Source: Methanobrevibacter ruminantium M1
GTDB taxonomy: Archaea; Methanobacteriota; Methanobacteria; Methanobacteriales; Methanobacteriaceae
DNA length: 64,000 bases
Reading direction: 5' to 3'
Assembly: GCF_000024185.1 (NCBI RefSeq)
Contig: NC_013790.1
Span: 2,645,613 to 2,709,612 of the forward strand
Within the stretch, counting starts at the first letter, position 1. The number at the start of each line of letters is the position of its first letter. The notes under the pieces are model-generated. The model had not been told where the DNA came from and ran no database searches. It saw only the letters and a program-made list of their open reading frames with translations. The position numbers and the translations under genes were made by a program. Below, one piece after another: positions 9,795 to 20,445 of the stretch.

Positions 9795-12700
9795 CTATTT
9801 TATAGTTACCTTACCTGTAACACTTGATTTGGTGTACATATCGTCTCCAGCGAATTTAGCTGTGAAACTGTATGTCTTCTTGGTTGAAAGGCTTACTTTA
9901 ACAGTTGCTACACCTTTAGCGTTTGTAGTTGCTGAGTAGGATTTGCCGTTTACTGTGAAAGTTACTTTCTTGCCGTTAATTGGTTTGTTGTACACGCTTG
10001 ACTTGAGTGTTGCAGTTAATGTTTTTGTCTTAGCACTTGCCTTATAGGTCTTAGCAGCAGTAGTAAGCTTGGTGTTTTGTGTGCTTACCTTGATCTTAGA
10101 TACAACAAAGCTACCGTTGTAGTAGTCATCTCCAAGGTAGGAGATAGCAAAGGTGTAAGTTCCTTTGTATCCGAGGTTTATTTGAAGTTTTACTCCACCG
10201 GTCTCGTTTGTTGTTCTGTTATATACTACACCGTTGAAACCTATTTGGACAAATTTATTTGCTAATGGATTGCCGTTTGTATCGGTTAAGTTGACTTCGA
10301 AGTATTTGCCCACTCTTCCTTCAATCTTAGAGTTAACAGCAGTTGTTTCCATGTCTTGATAGTGGATTACAGAAGCCTGTTTAGCTGGAATGTTTCCGCC
10401 TTTTTCAACAACTACGTTTCCGCTATCGTCAGCGACACCAGTAACTTTGAATTCGAATGGATCGACACCTGTAGCAATTGTGTTTCCTTCCACTGCAATT
10501 TCGCTGGTAGGAGCAAGAACTCCTCTTTCGCTGTCAAGTTCTAATACGGTTACAGACTCAGGAACGACATCGTCATTTGCCATGTCTATGGTATTGTTCT
10601 TGATGCTGATTGCAGGAGTGTCAATGGAAGTAGGAGTGGTTCCATTATCAGCAGTTGCCTTAGCAATTACAGTTGCATCATTTACAAGGAATTCCATGCC
10701 ATTGATGTTTACTTCATCAGGACCGTTTTCGGATTTAGCAGGAATAACAAAGATTGCTTCTCCAGCTTTACCTACAATGGTACCGTTGGTAATGGTTAAG
10801 TTCTTGTCGATTACAACATTGCTGATATCGGCATAGAGTACGCCATCTAAGTCAACAGTGGAGCCAGCAGGAGCTGCATCAATGATTGCTTGAAGCTCTG
10901 CAGAGCTGTTACCGCTGTGGGTAGTGTTGACTGCTTTGCCGTTTTCGGTCATGGTGTTGTTTTCTACTACAAGGTTAGTGTTCTTGTTGTCTTTATCTAA
11001 GATAGCTGCATTAGCAGTTCCTAAATTATCAGCGGAAGTGACTGAACTGTAATCTCCACCGATAATGTCAATTGTATTGTCTTTGACAATTGCAGCGTCT
11101 TGGTTGGATAATCCTACACCGATAGCGCTCATACCTAAAACTTCAACATCATTGGATTCGATTAAGACATCTTCTCCAGAGGTTGTAGCGGTAATTCCGT
11201 ATCCAGTGGTTCCAGCAAGGACTGCAACATCGTTGTCAGTGATTTTAGCATGGGACAATTGATCGGTAGCAATACCATAAGCAGCTGCTTCAGATGAAGC
11301 TTCCACATCATTATTATCAATTGTTACATTCTTAGAGTCACTTACATAGACTGCTTCAGCCATGCGGGCTCCGCCATTTACGGAAACGTTGTTGTTTTCA
11401 ATCTTTAGGTTAGAGTTAGTGGTATTAGCTCCCCATGTAGTGAATGCGTCAATGCCATAGAGATAGTTTGCAGAACCGTTTACTTCAATGTTGTTGCCTG
11501 TGATTGTAGTATTGTCAGTGCCTGCTGCACCGCTTTCAACTGCAATAGCTGCAACAGAGGAACCATATTTGGATCCTGCCTTGTTAACAAAGTCTGGAAC
11601 TATTATGTTGTTGTTGGAAATGGTTACATCGCTTGCGCCAACTACATTAATAATGTTCTTAGAGCCAGTGTTTTCATCTCCAGTATATTCAATGTCCAAA
11701 CCATTGATTGTAGTACCATCAGCACCTTCCACAACTTTAATGGTGGAATCGGTTAATTTGCTGTTATCTGCAGGTAGGATTGCTACAGGAATGTCAAATA
11801 CCATATCTTTGCCGGTTAATACACCCATATAGACTACGTCTCCAGAGCCTATAGGAGCATCCTCTTTAATTTGTCCGTTTTCATCGAAGTATTTGTCATA
11901 GCTGTTGTCTTCAATGATTATAGGAGCAACTTCTTCAATTGTGTTGTTTCCAATTGTAGTTTTAGTTCCCTTATCTAAGATAGCTGCATTTCCAGTTCCT
12001 AAACTGTCTGCTGAAGTGATTGCAGTGTAGTCTTGACCTAAAATGCTGATTTCGTTTTTATCGATATTTACATTATCGCTGTTTGAGCCAACTCCGATAG
12101 CGCCGACACCAACTGCGGAAATGTTATTTCCTGTTAGGTTTACAGTGTCACTGTAAGTGCTGGTAACACCATAAGCTTGAGTTCCAGCTAAAACAACAAT
12201 GTCATTGTCTTCAATTATGGAATTGGATAAAGTATCAGTTCCGATTCCGTATGCAGCTGCTTCGCCAACTGAATTAATTATGTTGTTTGAAATTTCTGCA
12301 AACTCTATTCCGCTTGCATAGATTCCTTCAGACATTCTGGAAGCACTTTGAATGCTGATTTCATTATCAGCAATAGCTATGTAACTGTTTTTGTTAGGAG
12401 CTTGCCAGGTTTGGAATACGTCAATACCGTAAAGGTATCTTGCAGAACCTGTAATGTCAATTATGTTGTTTGAAATGTCTACATAACTGCATCCGTCTTG
12501 ACCGCTTTCAACTTCAATAGCGTATAAGCTGGAACCGTATTTAGCGCCAGTCTTATCTACGAAATTAGGTACGGTAATATTGTTGTAGCTGATTTCAACA
12601 TCACTTGCGCCAAGGACATAGATGATTCCTACAGAACCTGTGTTCTCATCACCAGTGAATTCCATATCTAAGCAGGTAATGGTAGATCCGCTTGCATCAT

Positions 12701-15700
12701 CTAAGACAGTGATTGTAGTGTTGACCAATTTATTTCCAGGAGCACCTTTAACGGTTAAAGGCATATCAAGAACTATGTTCTTATTGCTTAATTTTTCAAA
12801 GAAGACTAAATCGCCATCATTAAATCCTGAATCATTTCTTATGTAACCATCTTCATTGAAGTAATTGTCATAATTGCCGTCGTTAATGGTTACTGGAATG
12901 TTTTCAGTCACATTATTGTAGGAGATAGTTCCTTTGTTGTCTTTATCCAATATAGCTGCGTTTGCAGTTCCTAAGCTGTCTGATGAAGTGATTGAAGTGT
13001 AGTCTCCACCAGTGATTGCAATAAGATTGTCAGCAACAGTTACACCTTCAGAGCCCATGAATCCTATACCGACAGCACCTATACCTTCAGCATTGACAGT
13101 GTTGTTTACAATATCCACATTTGTGCTATAGGTGTTGGTAATTCCGTATGCTTGAGTTGCTGCAGCTGCTCTAACGACATTGTCAGCAATTGTGGAATTG
13201 GCTAAACTGTCAGTTCCGATTCCGTATGCAGCAGCATCGCTTTCAGAGATAATAGTGTTGTTTGCAATAATTGCATTATCAATTCCGCTTGCATAAATTC
13301 CTTCAGACATTCTGCTTGCAGGGTCGATCATGATAAAGTTATTTGTAATTGCAATGTCGCTGTTTCTCATAGGAGCTTGCCAGGTTTGGAATACGTCAAT
13401 ACCGTAAAGGTATCTTGCAGAACCTGTAATGTCAATTATGTTGTTTGAAATGTCTATGAAACTGCATCCGTTTTCACCGCTTTCAACTTCAATAGCGTAT
13501 AAGCTGGAACCATATTTAGCTCCTGCCTTATCTACAAAGTCAATTACGGTAATTGTGTTTTGGCTGATTTCAATATCGCTTGCGCCTAAGACATAGATAA
13601 GTCCTACAGAGCCTGTAGTGTTGTCGCCAGTGAATTCCATATTTAATCTGCTTAAAGTGGAACCGCTTGCGCCAGCAGTAAGAGCGATTGTAGTGTTTAC
13701 TAATTTATTGTTGTTAGCACCTTTAATGATTAAGTAATTATCGATATTGAATTTCTTATTGCTTAATTCACCGAAGAAGATTAAATCTCCATCTGCAATG
13801 CCGGAATTATTTTTAAGACTGCCGTTTTCATCGAAGTAAGTAGCATAGTTGCCGTCATTGATTGTTATTGGACAATTTTCAGTGATTGTGTTGTTTTCAA
13901 TTGTTGCTTCTCCAGTTGTATCTAGGATAGCTGCATTATCAGTTCCTAAAGTGTCTGCTGAAGTGATTGTAGTGTAATCATTACCGTTGATTGTGATTTG
14001 GTTTTTAGCAATGGTTACATCTTCACTGTTTGTTCCAATACCGATTGCACCTTCACCAGTGGAGCTGATGACGTTTGCTGTGATTTCCACACCATCGCTG
14101 TAGGTGTTGGTAATTCCATAAGCTTGGGTTCCTGCATTTACTTCCATTCCGTTATCTGAGATAATGGAGTCTGTTAAGGTGTCAGTTCCGATACCGTATG
14201 CAGCAGCTTGACCTACTGAAGTGATTGTGTTGTTTAAGATTTCTAATTCGTCAACACCACTTGCATAAATTCCTTCAGACATTCTGGAAGCACCTACAAC
14301 ACTTATGAAGTTATCACAAATAGCCACATAGCTGTTTTTGTTTTCGCTGCCCCAGGTTTGGAATACGTCAATACCGTAAAGGTATCTTGCAGAACCTATA
14401 ATGTCAATTACGTTGTCTGAAATGTCTATATAACTGCATCCGTCTGCACCGCTTTCAACTTCAATAGCGTATAAGCTGGAACCGTATTTAGCGCCAGTCT
14501 TATCTACAAAGGCAGGGACAATAATGACATTATCAGTAATTTCAACATCGCTTGCACCAAGGACATAGATAATTCCTACAGATCCGGTGTTTTCATCACC
14601 AGTGAATTCCATATTTAATTTGGTGACGGTTGAACCGCTTGCATCAGCTAAAAGGGTAATTGTAGTGTTGACCAATGCGTTGAGTGGAACACCTTTAATG
14701 GTTAAAGGAATGTCTATAGTTAATGCCTTATTGGTTAATTCGTCTAAGAAGATTAAATCGCCACCTGCAATGCCGGAATCATTTTTAATCTTGCCGCTTT
14801 CATCGAAGTAAGTAGCATAGTTGTCATCGCTAATGGTTATAGGGAAATATTCATAAATGGTATTGTTTTCTATGAGTGCTTCTCCAGTCTCATCTAGGAT
14901 AGCTGCATTTGCAGTTCCTAAACTGTCGTAAGTTTGAATGCTGGTGAAGTCATCACCATAGGCACAAATGGTATTGAATGTAACGGATACATCAGTACTA
15001 TCTTGAACGCCAACGCCAATAGCACCTGTACCTTCAACATCAATGCTGTTATTGAAGACATCAACATCATTAGATTTAGTAGTGATAGCTATTCCAAATG
15101 CCATTTGATTTGATCCTACACCCATTTGATTTTCTTCAATTATTAATTCGCTTACATTAGCTGCAGCAATTCCATAAGCATCACAACCAGTATTTTCGCC
15201 GAAAGAAGCGGAAACAATTGTGTTTTTATATACATATACATCTTCAAGACCAGATAAGAAAATCGCTTCTTCCATTCCAGTTCCACTTAAGATGATGGTA
15301 TTCTCTAGAATCTCAACACCGGAAGCACCTTCGCCTGGAACCCAACCTTGATCATAGTTTTGTACGTTAATACCATAGGTGTAAGCATTGCCACCAGTCA
15401 TGTTAATGAAATTATCCTCAATAGTGATGTCTTCAGAGCCGTTTACTGCTCCGTAAACTCCAATAGCAACGGCAGTGACATAATCAGGAATATCTGTAAC
15501 AGTAATATTGTTAGATCTGATTAAAACATCGCTAACACCATCATTTACAGAAATGATAGCAAATCCGCTGTCTTTAGCAGTGTAATCAAAGACTAAACCT
15601 GAAATCAATGTACCGTCTGCACCTTCAACAAGAGCAATGGTAGTGTTTACTAATTTAGTGTCTTTACAATCAGAAATAAGTAAAGGAGCATTAATAAACA

Positions 15701-18700
15701 AGTCTTTATTGGTTAAATTACCAAACAATACAACTGTGCCAGTAGCAATTACGTCATCTTTTAAGTATCCGTTTTCATTGAAGTAATTAGCATAATTGCT
15801 ATCATCAATAACTATAGGAACTGCAATCATATCAAGACTTGCAGTATTGTTATCCATATAGGTATCATCTTCATAACAATCCACATAAGCTGTAGATAAG
15901 AGATATCCTCCATCGATTACTTGAGCTACAATATTGTATACTTTTTCTTGACCGACAGCTAAATCTGAAACATTTAAGAGTTCAAATTCAGCATCATATT
16001 CTTCAGGAGCAGTTACAAGTAAAAGAATATCACTGAGCTCAAAGGAAACATATACATCAGAAGCAGCATTTGGACCGTTGTTTACTACAGTGATTGTGTA
16101 ATTGATTAGGTCTCCTATTTCAAGAGCGTCTTTATCAGCTTCTAAGACAATTCCTAAGTCTAATGGGATGAAATTATTAAAGAATACATATTCGTCTAAT
16201 ACAGTTTCATCGTTTATATATTCAGCAGATACATTTGTAAAGATATTGTTCTCAAACACATCGGCATAGTAGTTACCGTCTTCTGAATCGCCATTATATT
16301 TAATGCCGACAGCATAGGTTCCTACACCTAAGTCATCATAGGAAAATACATCTGAAGCATCTCCGCCAGTGACATATAAATCATTATTATTCATGGTAAT
16401 ATTGTAAACCTTACCTGCAAGGCCGATAACACCTTTGGTGGAATCAGCATAGATTGTATTTTCACTGACATTTAAGAATAACTCAAATTGACAAAGTGCT
16501 AAATCTCCAGATCCGTTTACTAAAGCACCTTCACTAAGTACGGTAATACCATAAATCATATATTCGCTGCTTATGTTTAAGGTATTGCCTTTGATAGTCA
16601 CTAATTCAGGTGAGGTTAATTCACCTCTATAACTAGCATATTCATATGCGGCAGGAAGTGTGTCTGCAACTTGAATACCATAAGCAAAAGTATTTCCTAC
16701 AGTTTCTATGGTAATATTGTTTTCTTCAATAGTTGCATCTGAAGGACAATCTAAGTAAATAGCCTCAGCCATACTTGATCCTTCTGAAAGACTCATTTCA
16801 ATAGTGTTATTATAAATTGTAATATCTTCAGGGTTAAACTCAGCTGCATATGCACTTAAAGAAATACCATAGGAATAAGGTGCATCCCCTGTAATATAGA
16901 TAGAATTGTCTGTAATATTTAATCCAGTGACATATCCATTAGCAGATATTGCGTAAAGACTGAAATAAGGATTAGTTGATTCGGCAGCCTTACCTACAAG
17001 AACAATAGCATTGTCTACAATTACAATTTCATTTGATTCATCTCCAATATAAAATGCATCCTTATTGACATTTACAAAGACCAAGTCAGAAACATAGACA
17101 TCTGAAACACCATCAAGGACAATGGTACCATTATTGATGTAACCTTCATCAAGACCAAGAATGACAATTTCAGAACCTGAATCGAGTACAATGTCTTTGT
17201 TGTTTAAAGGACCGATCATTAAAGTGTAATCTTCCATGTCCTCTAATACATCACTGGTTCCATCATCGTTGAAGAAGATGGAATAAGTTTCATCATCAAT
17301 TACGAAAGTCTTTAAGTCTTCATTGTTTTCGAAAATTACTCTTTCATAATCATTATTGAATGCATATTCCTTAGTGACATTTGTGAAAACATCATTGTCT
17401 TTAACAACAACATAGTAAGTATCTTCAGCATAATTGCCATCATAATCAATATATAATGCATAAGTACCGTTGCCTAAAAGGTCACCAGTATACAAACCTT
17501 CAGCAGAACCTCCTATAGCAATAACAGTGTTATCTATTACAGTAAGGTTATATATTTGACCTGCAATGCCCATAACACCTTTTTTAGAGTTGGCATAAAC
17601 ATTATTGTTAGAAACGGTTATGTTTAAAGGCAAAGCATAAGATTCCATCTCTATACCATCCCAACCATAATTTATTGTAGTGATACCATAAATCATAAAG
17701 TCACTGTTTAAAATAAATGTATTGCCATCGATGAGTACATTATTAGGAGAAGATAAATCACCATCATAATTTGGATCCATATAACTTGCCCACATTGCAG
17801 AATCGGCTACTTGAATACCATAAGCTGGAGCATTAACTGATTCTGCTGTAACAAAGTTATTTACAACTGTTACATCCCAAACATCAGATAAATACATAGG
17901 CTCAGCCATTGCTCCGGAAGTAGATACATCAATAGTATTGCCAGATATTAAAATATCTTGAGGGTTTGAAAGAGCGTAAGCCCCATCAGAATATGCTCCT
18001 ACTTCAATACCATATGAAAGCGCATCTCCTTCAACAGACATGGTGTTATTTTCAATATATAATCCTGAAATAAACCCATTGGCACTTACACCATAAACAC
18101 TGAAATTAGGATCAGATGATAAAGAGCTAATTCCTATAATATTCATATTGTTATCATAGATACTGACATCAGTAGTATAATCTAAAACTTGAATAGCGTC
18201 TTTATTGGTATTGGTAAAAGTCAATCCAGATACAATTATGCTACCAGGGAATTCATCACCACCAAGAATGATGGTACCATTGTTAATGAATCCTTCACCA
18301 TCCTTTGCAGTAATATTAATATCAGAACCAGATATTATCTGAATGTCTTTATTAGTAAGGGTTCCTATATTTAAGGTATAGCCACCCATTTCACTTAATT
18401 CATCAGTTGCAGTACCATCGTCTTTGAAGTATGTGGAATAAGAAGTGTCGTTGATTTCATAGCTCACACTCTCCCCATCTTCAAGGGCAACAGCACTCAG
18501 ACTGTTTTTAACATCATTATCCGTAGTGTCTACGGAAACATCATCTATAGAATCGTCTACAGATACTGTGCCTGCTGTATCATCTACAGCAGCTACAGCA
18601 GCTACATCAGTATCAGAGACTGATTCTGCACTTACAGCCCCAATAGCAAGTATTGCTACAAGCAATACCGCTAAAATGACTGAAAACTTTTTAAGCTTCA

Positions 18701-18701
18701 T
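9795..18701 (-). CDS. Giant adhesin-like protein with seven beta-helix modules
   Basis: This 2968-residue secreted protein has a signal peptide (1-26), then seven beta-helix modules. Each begins with a motif like DDxNYxxYFxExG, near residues 84, 470, 967, 1290, 1617, 1942 and 2265. The last four are near-identical at the DNA level, with a period of about 972-978 bp. A DUF11-like domain (about 840-955, with V-N-N-G-P-N-A-A-S-D) lies between modules 2 and 3. The C-terminal cassette (about 2590-2968) is shared with the ALPs at 4378 and 22018 and ends in two Ig-like domains finishing VTIK. No membrane anchor is visible. GAGGT lies upstream of the ATG. Codon use (more C and G at third positions) is smoother than in the neighbouring ALPs, which may reflect high expression. 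The ligand is unknown. Confidence 0.85.
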   Translation of the reverse strand: MKLKKFSVILAVLLVAILAIGAVSAESVSDTDVAAVAAVDDTAGTVSVDDSIDDVSVDTTDNDVKNSLSAVALEDGESVSYEINDTSYSTYFKDDGTATDELSEMGGYTLNIGTLTNKDIQIISGSDINITAKDGEGFINNGTIILGGDEFPGSIIVSGLTFTNTNKDAIQVLDYTTDVSIYDNNMNIIGISSLSSDPNFSVYGVSANGFISGLYIENNTMSVEGDALSYGIEVGAYSDGAYALSNPQDILISGNTIDVSTSGAMAEPMYLSDVWDVTVVNNFVTAESVNAPAYGIQVADSAMWASYMDPNYDGDLSSPNNVLIDGNTFILNSDFMIYGITTINYGWDGIEMESYALPLNITVSNNNVYANSKKGVMGIAGQIYNLTVIDNTVIAIGGSAEGLYTGDLLGNGTYALYIDYDGNYAEDTYYVVVKDNDVFTNVTKEYAFNNDYERVIFENNEDLKTFVIDDETYSIFFNDDGTSDVLEDMEDYTLMIGPLNNKDIVLDSGSEIVILGLDEGYINNGTIVLDGVSDVYVSDLVFVNVNKDAFYIGDESNEIVIVDNAIVLVGKAAESTNPYFSLYAISANGYVTGLNITDNSIYITGDAPYSYGISLSAYAAEFNPEDITIYNNTIEMSLSEGSSMAEAIYLDCPSDATIEENNITIETVGNTFAYGIQVADTLPAAYEYASYRGELTSPELVTIKGNTLNISSEYMIYGITVLSEGALVNGSGDLALCQFELFLNVSENTIYADSTKGVIGLAGKVYNITMNNNDLYVTGGDASDVFSYDDLGVGTYAVGIKYNGDSEDGNYYADVFENNIFTNVSAEYINDETVLDEYVFFNNFIPLDLGIVLEADKDALEIGDLINYTITVVNNGPNAASDVYVSFELSDILLLVTAPEEYDAEFELLNVSDLAVGQEKVYNIVAQVIDGGYLLSTAYVDCYEDDTYMDNNTASLDMIAVPIVIDDSNYANYFNENGYLKDDVIATGTVVLFGNLTNKDLFINAPLLISDCKDTKLVNTTIALVEGADGTLISGLVFDYTAKDSGFAIISVNDGVSDVLIRSNNITVTDIPDYVTAVAIGVYGAVNGSEDITIEDNFINMTGGNAYTYGINVQNYDQGWVPGEGASGVEILENTIILSGTGMEEAIFLSGLEDVYVYKNTIVSASFGENTGCDAYGIAAANVSELIIEENQMGVGSNQMAFGIAITTKSNDVDVFNNSIDVEGTGAIGVGVQDSTDVSVTFNTICAYGDDFTSIQTYDSLGTANAAILDETGEALIENNTIYEYFPITISDDNYATYFDESGKIKNDSGIAGGDLIFLDELTNKALTIDIPLTIKGVPLNALVNTTITLLADASGSTVTKLNMEFTGDENTGSVGIIYVLGASDVEITDNVIIVPAFVDKTGAKYGSSLYAIEVESGADGCSYIDISDNVIDIIGSARYLYGIDVFQTWGSENKNSYVAICDNFISVVGASRMSEGIYASGVDELEILNNTITSVGQAAAYGIGTDTLTDSIISDNGMEVNAGTQAYGITNTYSDGVEITANVISSTGEGAIGIGTNSEDVTIAKNQITINGNDYTTITSADTLGTDNAAILDTTGEATIENNTITENCPITINDGNYATYFDENGSLKNNSGIADGDLIFFGELSNKKFNIDNYLIIKGANNNKLVNTTIALTAGASGSTLSRLNMEFTGDNTTGSVGLIYVLGASDIEISQNTITVIDFVDKAGAKYGSSLYAIEVESGENGCSFIDISNNIIDITGSARYLYGIDVFQTWQAPMRNSDIAITNNFIMIDPASRMSEGIYASGIDNAIIANNTIISESDAAAYGIGTDSLANSTIADNVVRAAAATQAYGITNTYSTNVDIVNNTVNAEGIGAVGIGFMGSEGVTVADNLIAITGGDYTSITSSDSLGTANAAILDKDNKGTISYNNVTENIPVTINDGNYDNYFNEDGYIRNDSGFNDGDLVFFEKLSNKNIVLDMPLTVKGAPGNKLVNTTITVLDDASGSTITCLDMEFTGDENTGSVGIIYVLGASDVEISYNNITVPNFVDKTGAKYGSSLYAIEVESGQDGCSYVDISNNIIDITGSARYLYGIDVFQTWQAPNKNSYIAIADNEISIQSASRMSEGIYASGIEFAEISNNIINSVGEAAAYGIGTDTLSNSIIEDNDIVVLAGTQAYGVTSTYSDTVNLTGNNISAVGVGAIGVGSNSDNVNIDKNEISILGQDYTAITSADSLGTGNAAILDKGTKTTIGNNTIEEVAPIIIEDNSYDKYFDENGQIKEDAPIGSGDVVYMGVLTGKDMVFDIPVAILPADNSKLTDSTIKVVEGADGTTINGLDIEYTGDENTGSKNIINVVGASDVTISNNNIIVPDFVNKAGSKYGSSVAAIAVESGAAGTDNTTITGNNIEVNGSANYLYGIDAFTTWGANTTNSNLKIENNNVSVNGGARMAEAVYVSDSKNVTIDNNDVEASSEAAAYGIATDQLSHAKITDNDVAVLAGTTGYGITATTSGEDVLIESNDVEVLGMSAIGVGLSNQDAAIVKDNTIDIIGGDYSSVTSADNLGTANAAILDKDNKNTNLVVENNTMTENGKAVNTTHSGNSSAELQAIIDAAPAGSTVDLDGVLYADISNVVIDKNLTITNGTIVGKAGEAIFVIPAKSENGPDEVNINGMEFLVNDATVIAKATADNGTTPTSIDTPAISIKNNTIDMANDDVVPESVTVLELDSERGVLAPTSEIAVEGNTIATGVDPFEFKVTGVADDSGNVVVEKGGNIPAKQASVIHYQDMETTAVNSKIEGRVGKYFEVNLTDTNGNPLANKFVQIGFNGVVYNRTTNETGGVKLQINLGYKGTYTFAISYLGDDYYNGSFVVSKIKVSTQNTKLTTAAKTYKASAKTKTLTATLKSSVYNKPINGKKVTFTVNGKSYSATTNAKGVATVKVSLSTKKTYSFTAKFAGDDMYTKSSVTGKVTIK
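10930..14850 (-). repeat. Four tandem modules of about 975 bp inside the giant ALP
   Basis: The phrase beginning CAGGTTTGGAATACGTC occurs at 12406, 13381 and 14353, spaced 975 and 972 bp, within longer near-identical blocks. The fourth module (about 10930-11920) is more diverged. Period divisible by 3 keeps the reading frame, so homologous recombination could change module number. Confidence 0.75.
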
Positions 18702-19119
18702 AATTATAAACCTCGTTTTTAATCCAAGACTATTTTATAATCTTAAAAATCTAAATACTATAATTCAAATTTAATTTTATTGATACTCTCGATAAAAATA
18801 ATTTTGAATTATATATAATTATATACTATATGATTAAAAAGTGTTTCCATTAAGGTTTATATAATGTCAAATTTAATTTAAAAGAAATTGATAGGAGTCA
18901 ATGAATTAATAAAAAAAGTTTAAAATAATAGATAAAGTGATGATAAAAGAAGTAAAAAACAAAGAATTTTTAAATAATAAATATAAACTTTAAAAATTAA
19001 AAATGGGATATAAATAGATATTTTTTAAAAAAATTAGCAAAATATTGATGAAAAAAATTCAGACTTTGAATTTTAAAAGTAGAAATATAACAGTGTTATA
19101 TTTGTATTCCATAAAAAAA
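18702..19119. other. Intergenic upstream of giant ALP
   Basis: No gene is seen. It holds the minus-strand promoter and leader of the giant ALP (TATA-like A/T-rich stretch near 18805-18835) and ends at the 3' end of the initiator tRNA gene. Confidence 0.4.
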
Positions 19120-19194
<75 letters not shown>

Positions 19195-19491
19195 AAAAGG
19201 ATTTAGTAATTCAACATTATAATATTATACACCATAATATATAAAGTTTTGTATTTTTCTAATAATTTCAAAAATTAGAATGAAGCAATATAAATGGAAA
19301 ATAAGAAATAAAAAACGTTTAATTTATCTAAATATTAAAATAAATTAGATATATATAGAATTAAATGAGTGAGTAAATCTAAATAAAAAAAAGAGATAAA
19401 ATAAACTAGAAAAAGAAAAAATATTATAAAAAGAGATAAAACTGACTAAAAAGAGATATGAAAAATAATAAAATAAAAAAGAAGAATGAAA

Positions 19492-20025
19492 TTATTCATC
19501 TGCTTCTTTTTCTATAGTTTCAGCGTCCTCTTCTAGAAGTTCAGAATCTTCTTCAAGTGCCTTAATACGTTTATCAAGGTCTTCAAGTTTTTCATTGGTT
19601 ACATTGCTGTATTCACTGAATCTTTTCTCTAAGTCATCAATGCTGTCACAAGCAGTAACGCAACGTTTTTCCAAACTTTCCAAGTCATCAGTGGTTACTA
19701 AAGACCAATTTTCGATTAATTCTTCACTTCTTTCATCTAAAAATGCATCTAATCTTTTGGAAAATGCATCTGTAGTGTTAGAATAAGATTTATCAATGTC
19801 CTTAAAGGTATATTTAATCTTTTTACCTACAGAAACTTTTTCTTCCGCTTCATCATCATCCAGATTAACGGTGGCAGTGGCTGCTTCCCTTTTAGAAATG
19901 GTGAGATGATCCTTTAAATCATCTATATCAAAACTGCCTCCATTGACAGTCTGAAAATAATAATAGATTAAAAATACAATGGCTGCCACTAGAATAATGA
20001 TAGCAATCAATTCAATAATTTCCAT
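19492..20025 (-). CDS. Membrane-anchored coiled-coil protein
   Basis: This 177-residue protein of unknown function has one N-terminal transmembrane segment (about residues 4-25, isoleucine-rich, followed by YYYF). A charged domain follows, with two Cys in a KRCVTACDS context near 120, and an acidic coiled coil ending in a Glu/Asp-rich tail. It lies 15 bp downstream of another N-terminally anchored coiled-coil gene and is almost certainly co-transcribed with it. Both are predicted to be cytoplasmic-facing helical proteins on the membrane. No catalytic motif is visible. The ribosome-binding site is weak (GGGGC), which fits translational coupling to the upstream gene. Confidence 0.75.
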   Translation of the reverse strand: MEIIELIAIIILVAAIVFLIYYYFQTVNGGSFDIDDLKDHLTISKREAATATVNLDDDEAEEKVSVGKKIKYTFKDIDKSYSNTTDAFSKRLDAFLDERSEELIENWSLVTTDDLESLEKRCVTACDSIDDLEKRFSEYSNVTNEKLEDLDKRIKALEEDSELLEEDAETIEKEADE

Positions 20026-20040
20026 AATAAAGCCCCACTA

Positions 20041-20445
20041 TTATTTGCCCTTATTGAGTTTTTTCTCTTTATCTTCAATTTCTGCAAGCATTTTTTCTAA
20101 TTTTTTAAGTTCGGTTTGAGCTTCAAGACGTGCTAAACGTTCATTGATTTCACTATGCAAATAGCCTACATCGCTCATGACTTTAGCAGTGGAATCTCTG
20201 ATTTGAGTAAGCTGCTCTTGCTGTTCGCTAGGTAAAGAAATAGGATTTTCCATCAAACGTTTATTTTCAAGGTCCTTTTCAACCATCGCAATCTTTTTAA
20301 GCTCAATCTCTTTTTCCATCAATTTTAAAGTATTGTCAGATTGGCGTACCTTTTTCCATTGCAATGCAATGATAATGACTACAAAAGCCAATATGACCAC
20401 TAAAATAAGAATGAAAATTTCACTTGGTATAATTTCATTAGCCAT
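20041..20445 (-). CDS. Small membrane-anchored coiled-coil protein
   Basis: This 134-residue protein of unknown function has an N-terminal transmembrane helix (about residues 10-29), a basic KKVRQ stop-transfer, then a long charged helix to the C-terminus that is likely coiled coil. It is the first gene of a two-gene operon with the 177-residue membrane protein 15 bp downstream. GGAGGT lies at an ideal distance before the ATG at 20445. The pair could form a hetero-oligomeric membrane scaffold, but this is inference only. Confidence 0.75.
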   Translation of the reverse strand: MANEIIPSEIFILILVVILAFVVIIIALQWKKVRQSDNTLKLMEKEIELKKIAMVEKDLENKRLMENPISLPSEQQEQLTQIRDSTAKVMSDVGYLHSEINERLARLEAQTELKKLEKMLAEIEDKEKKLNKGK

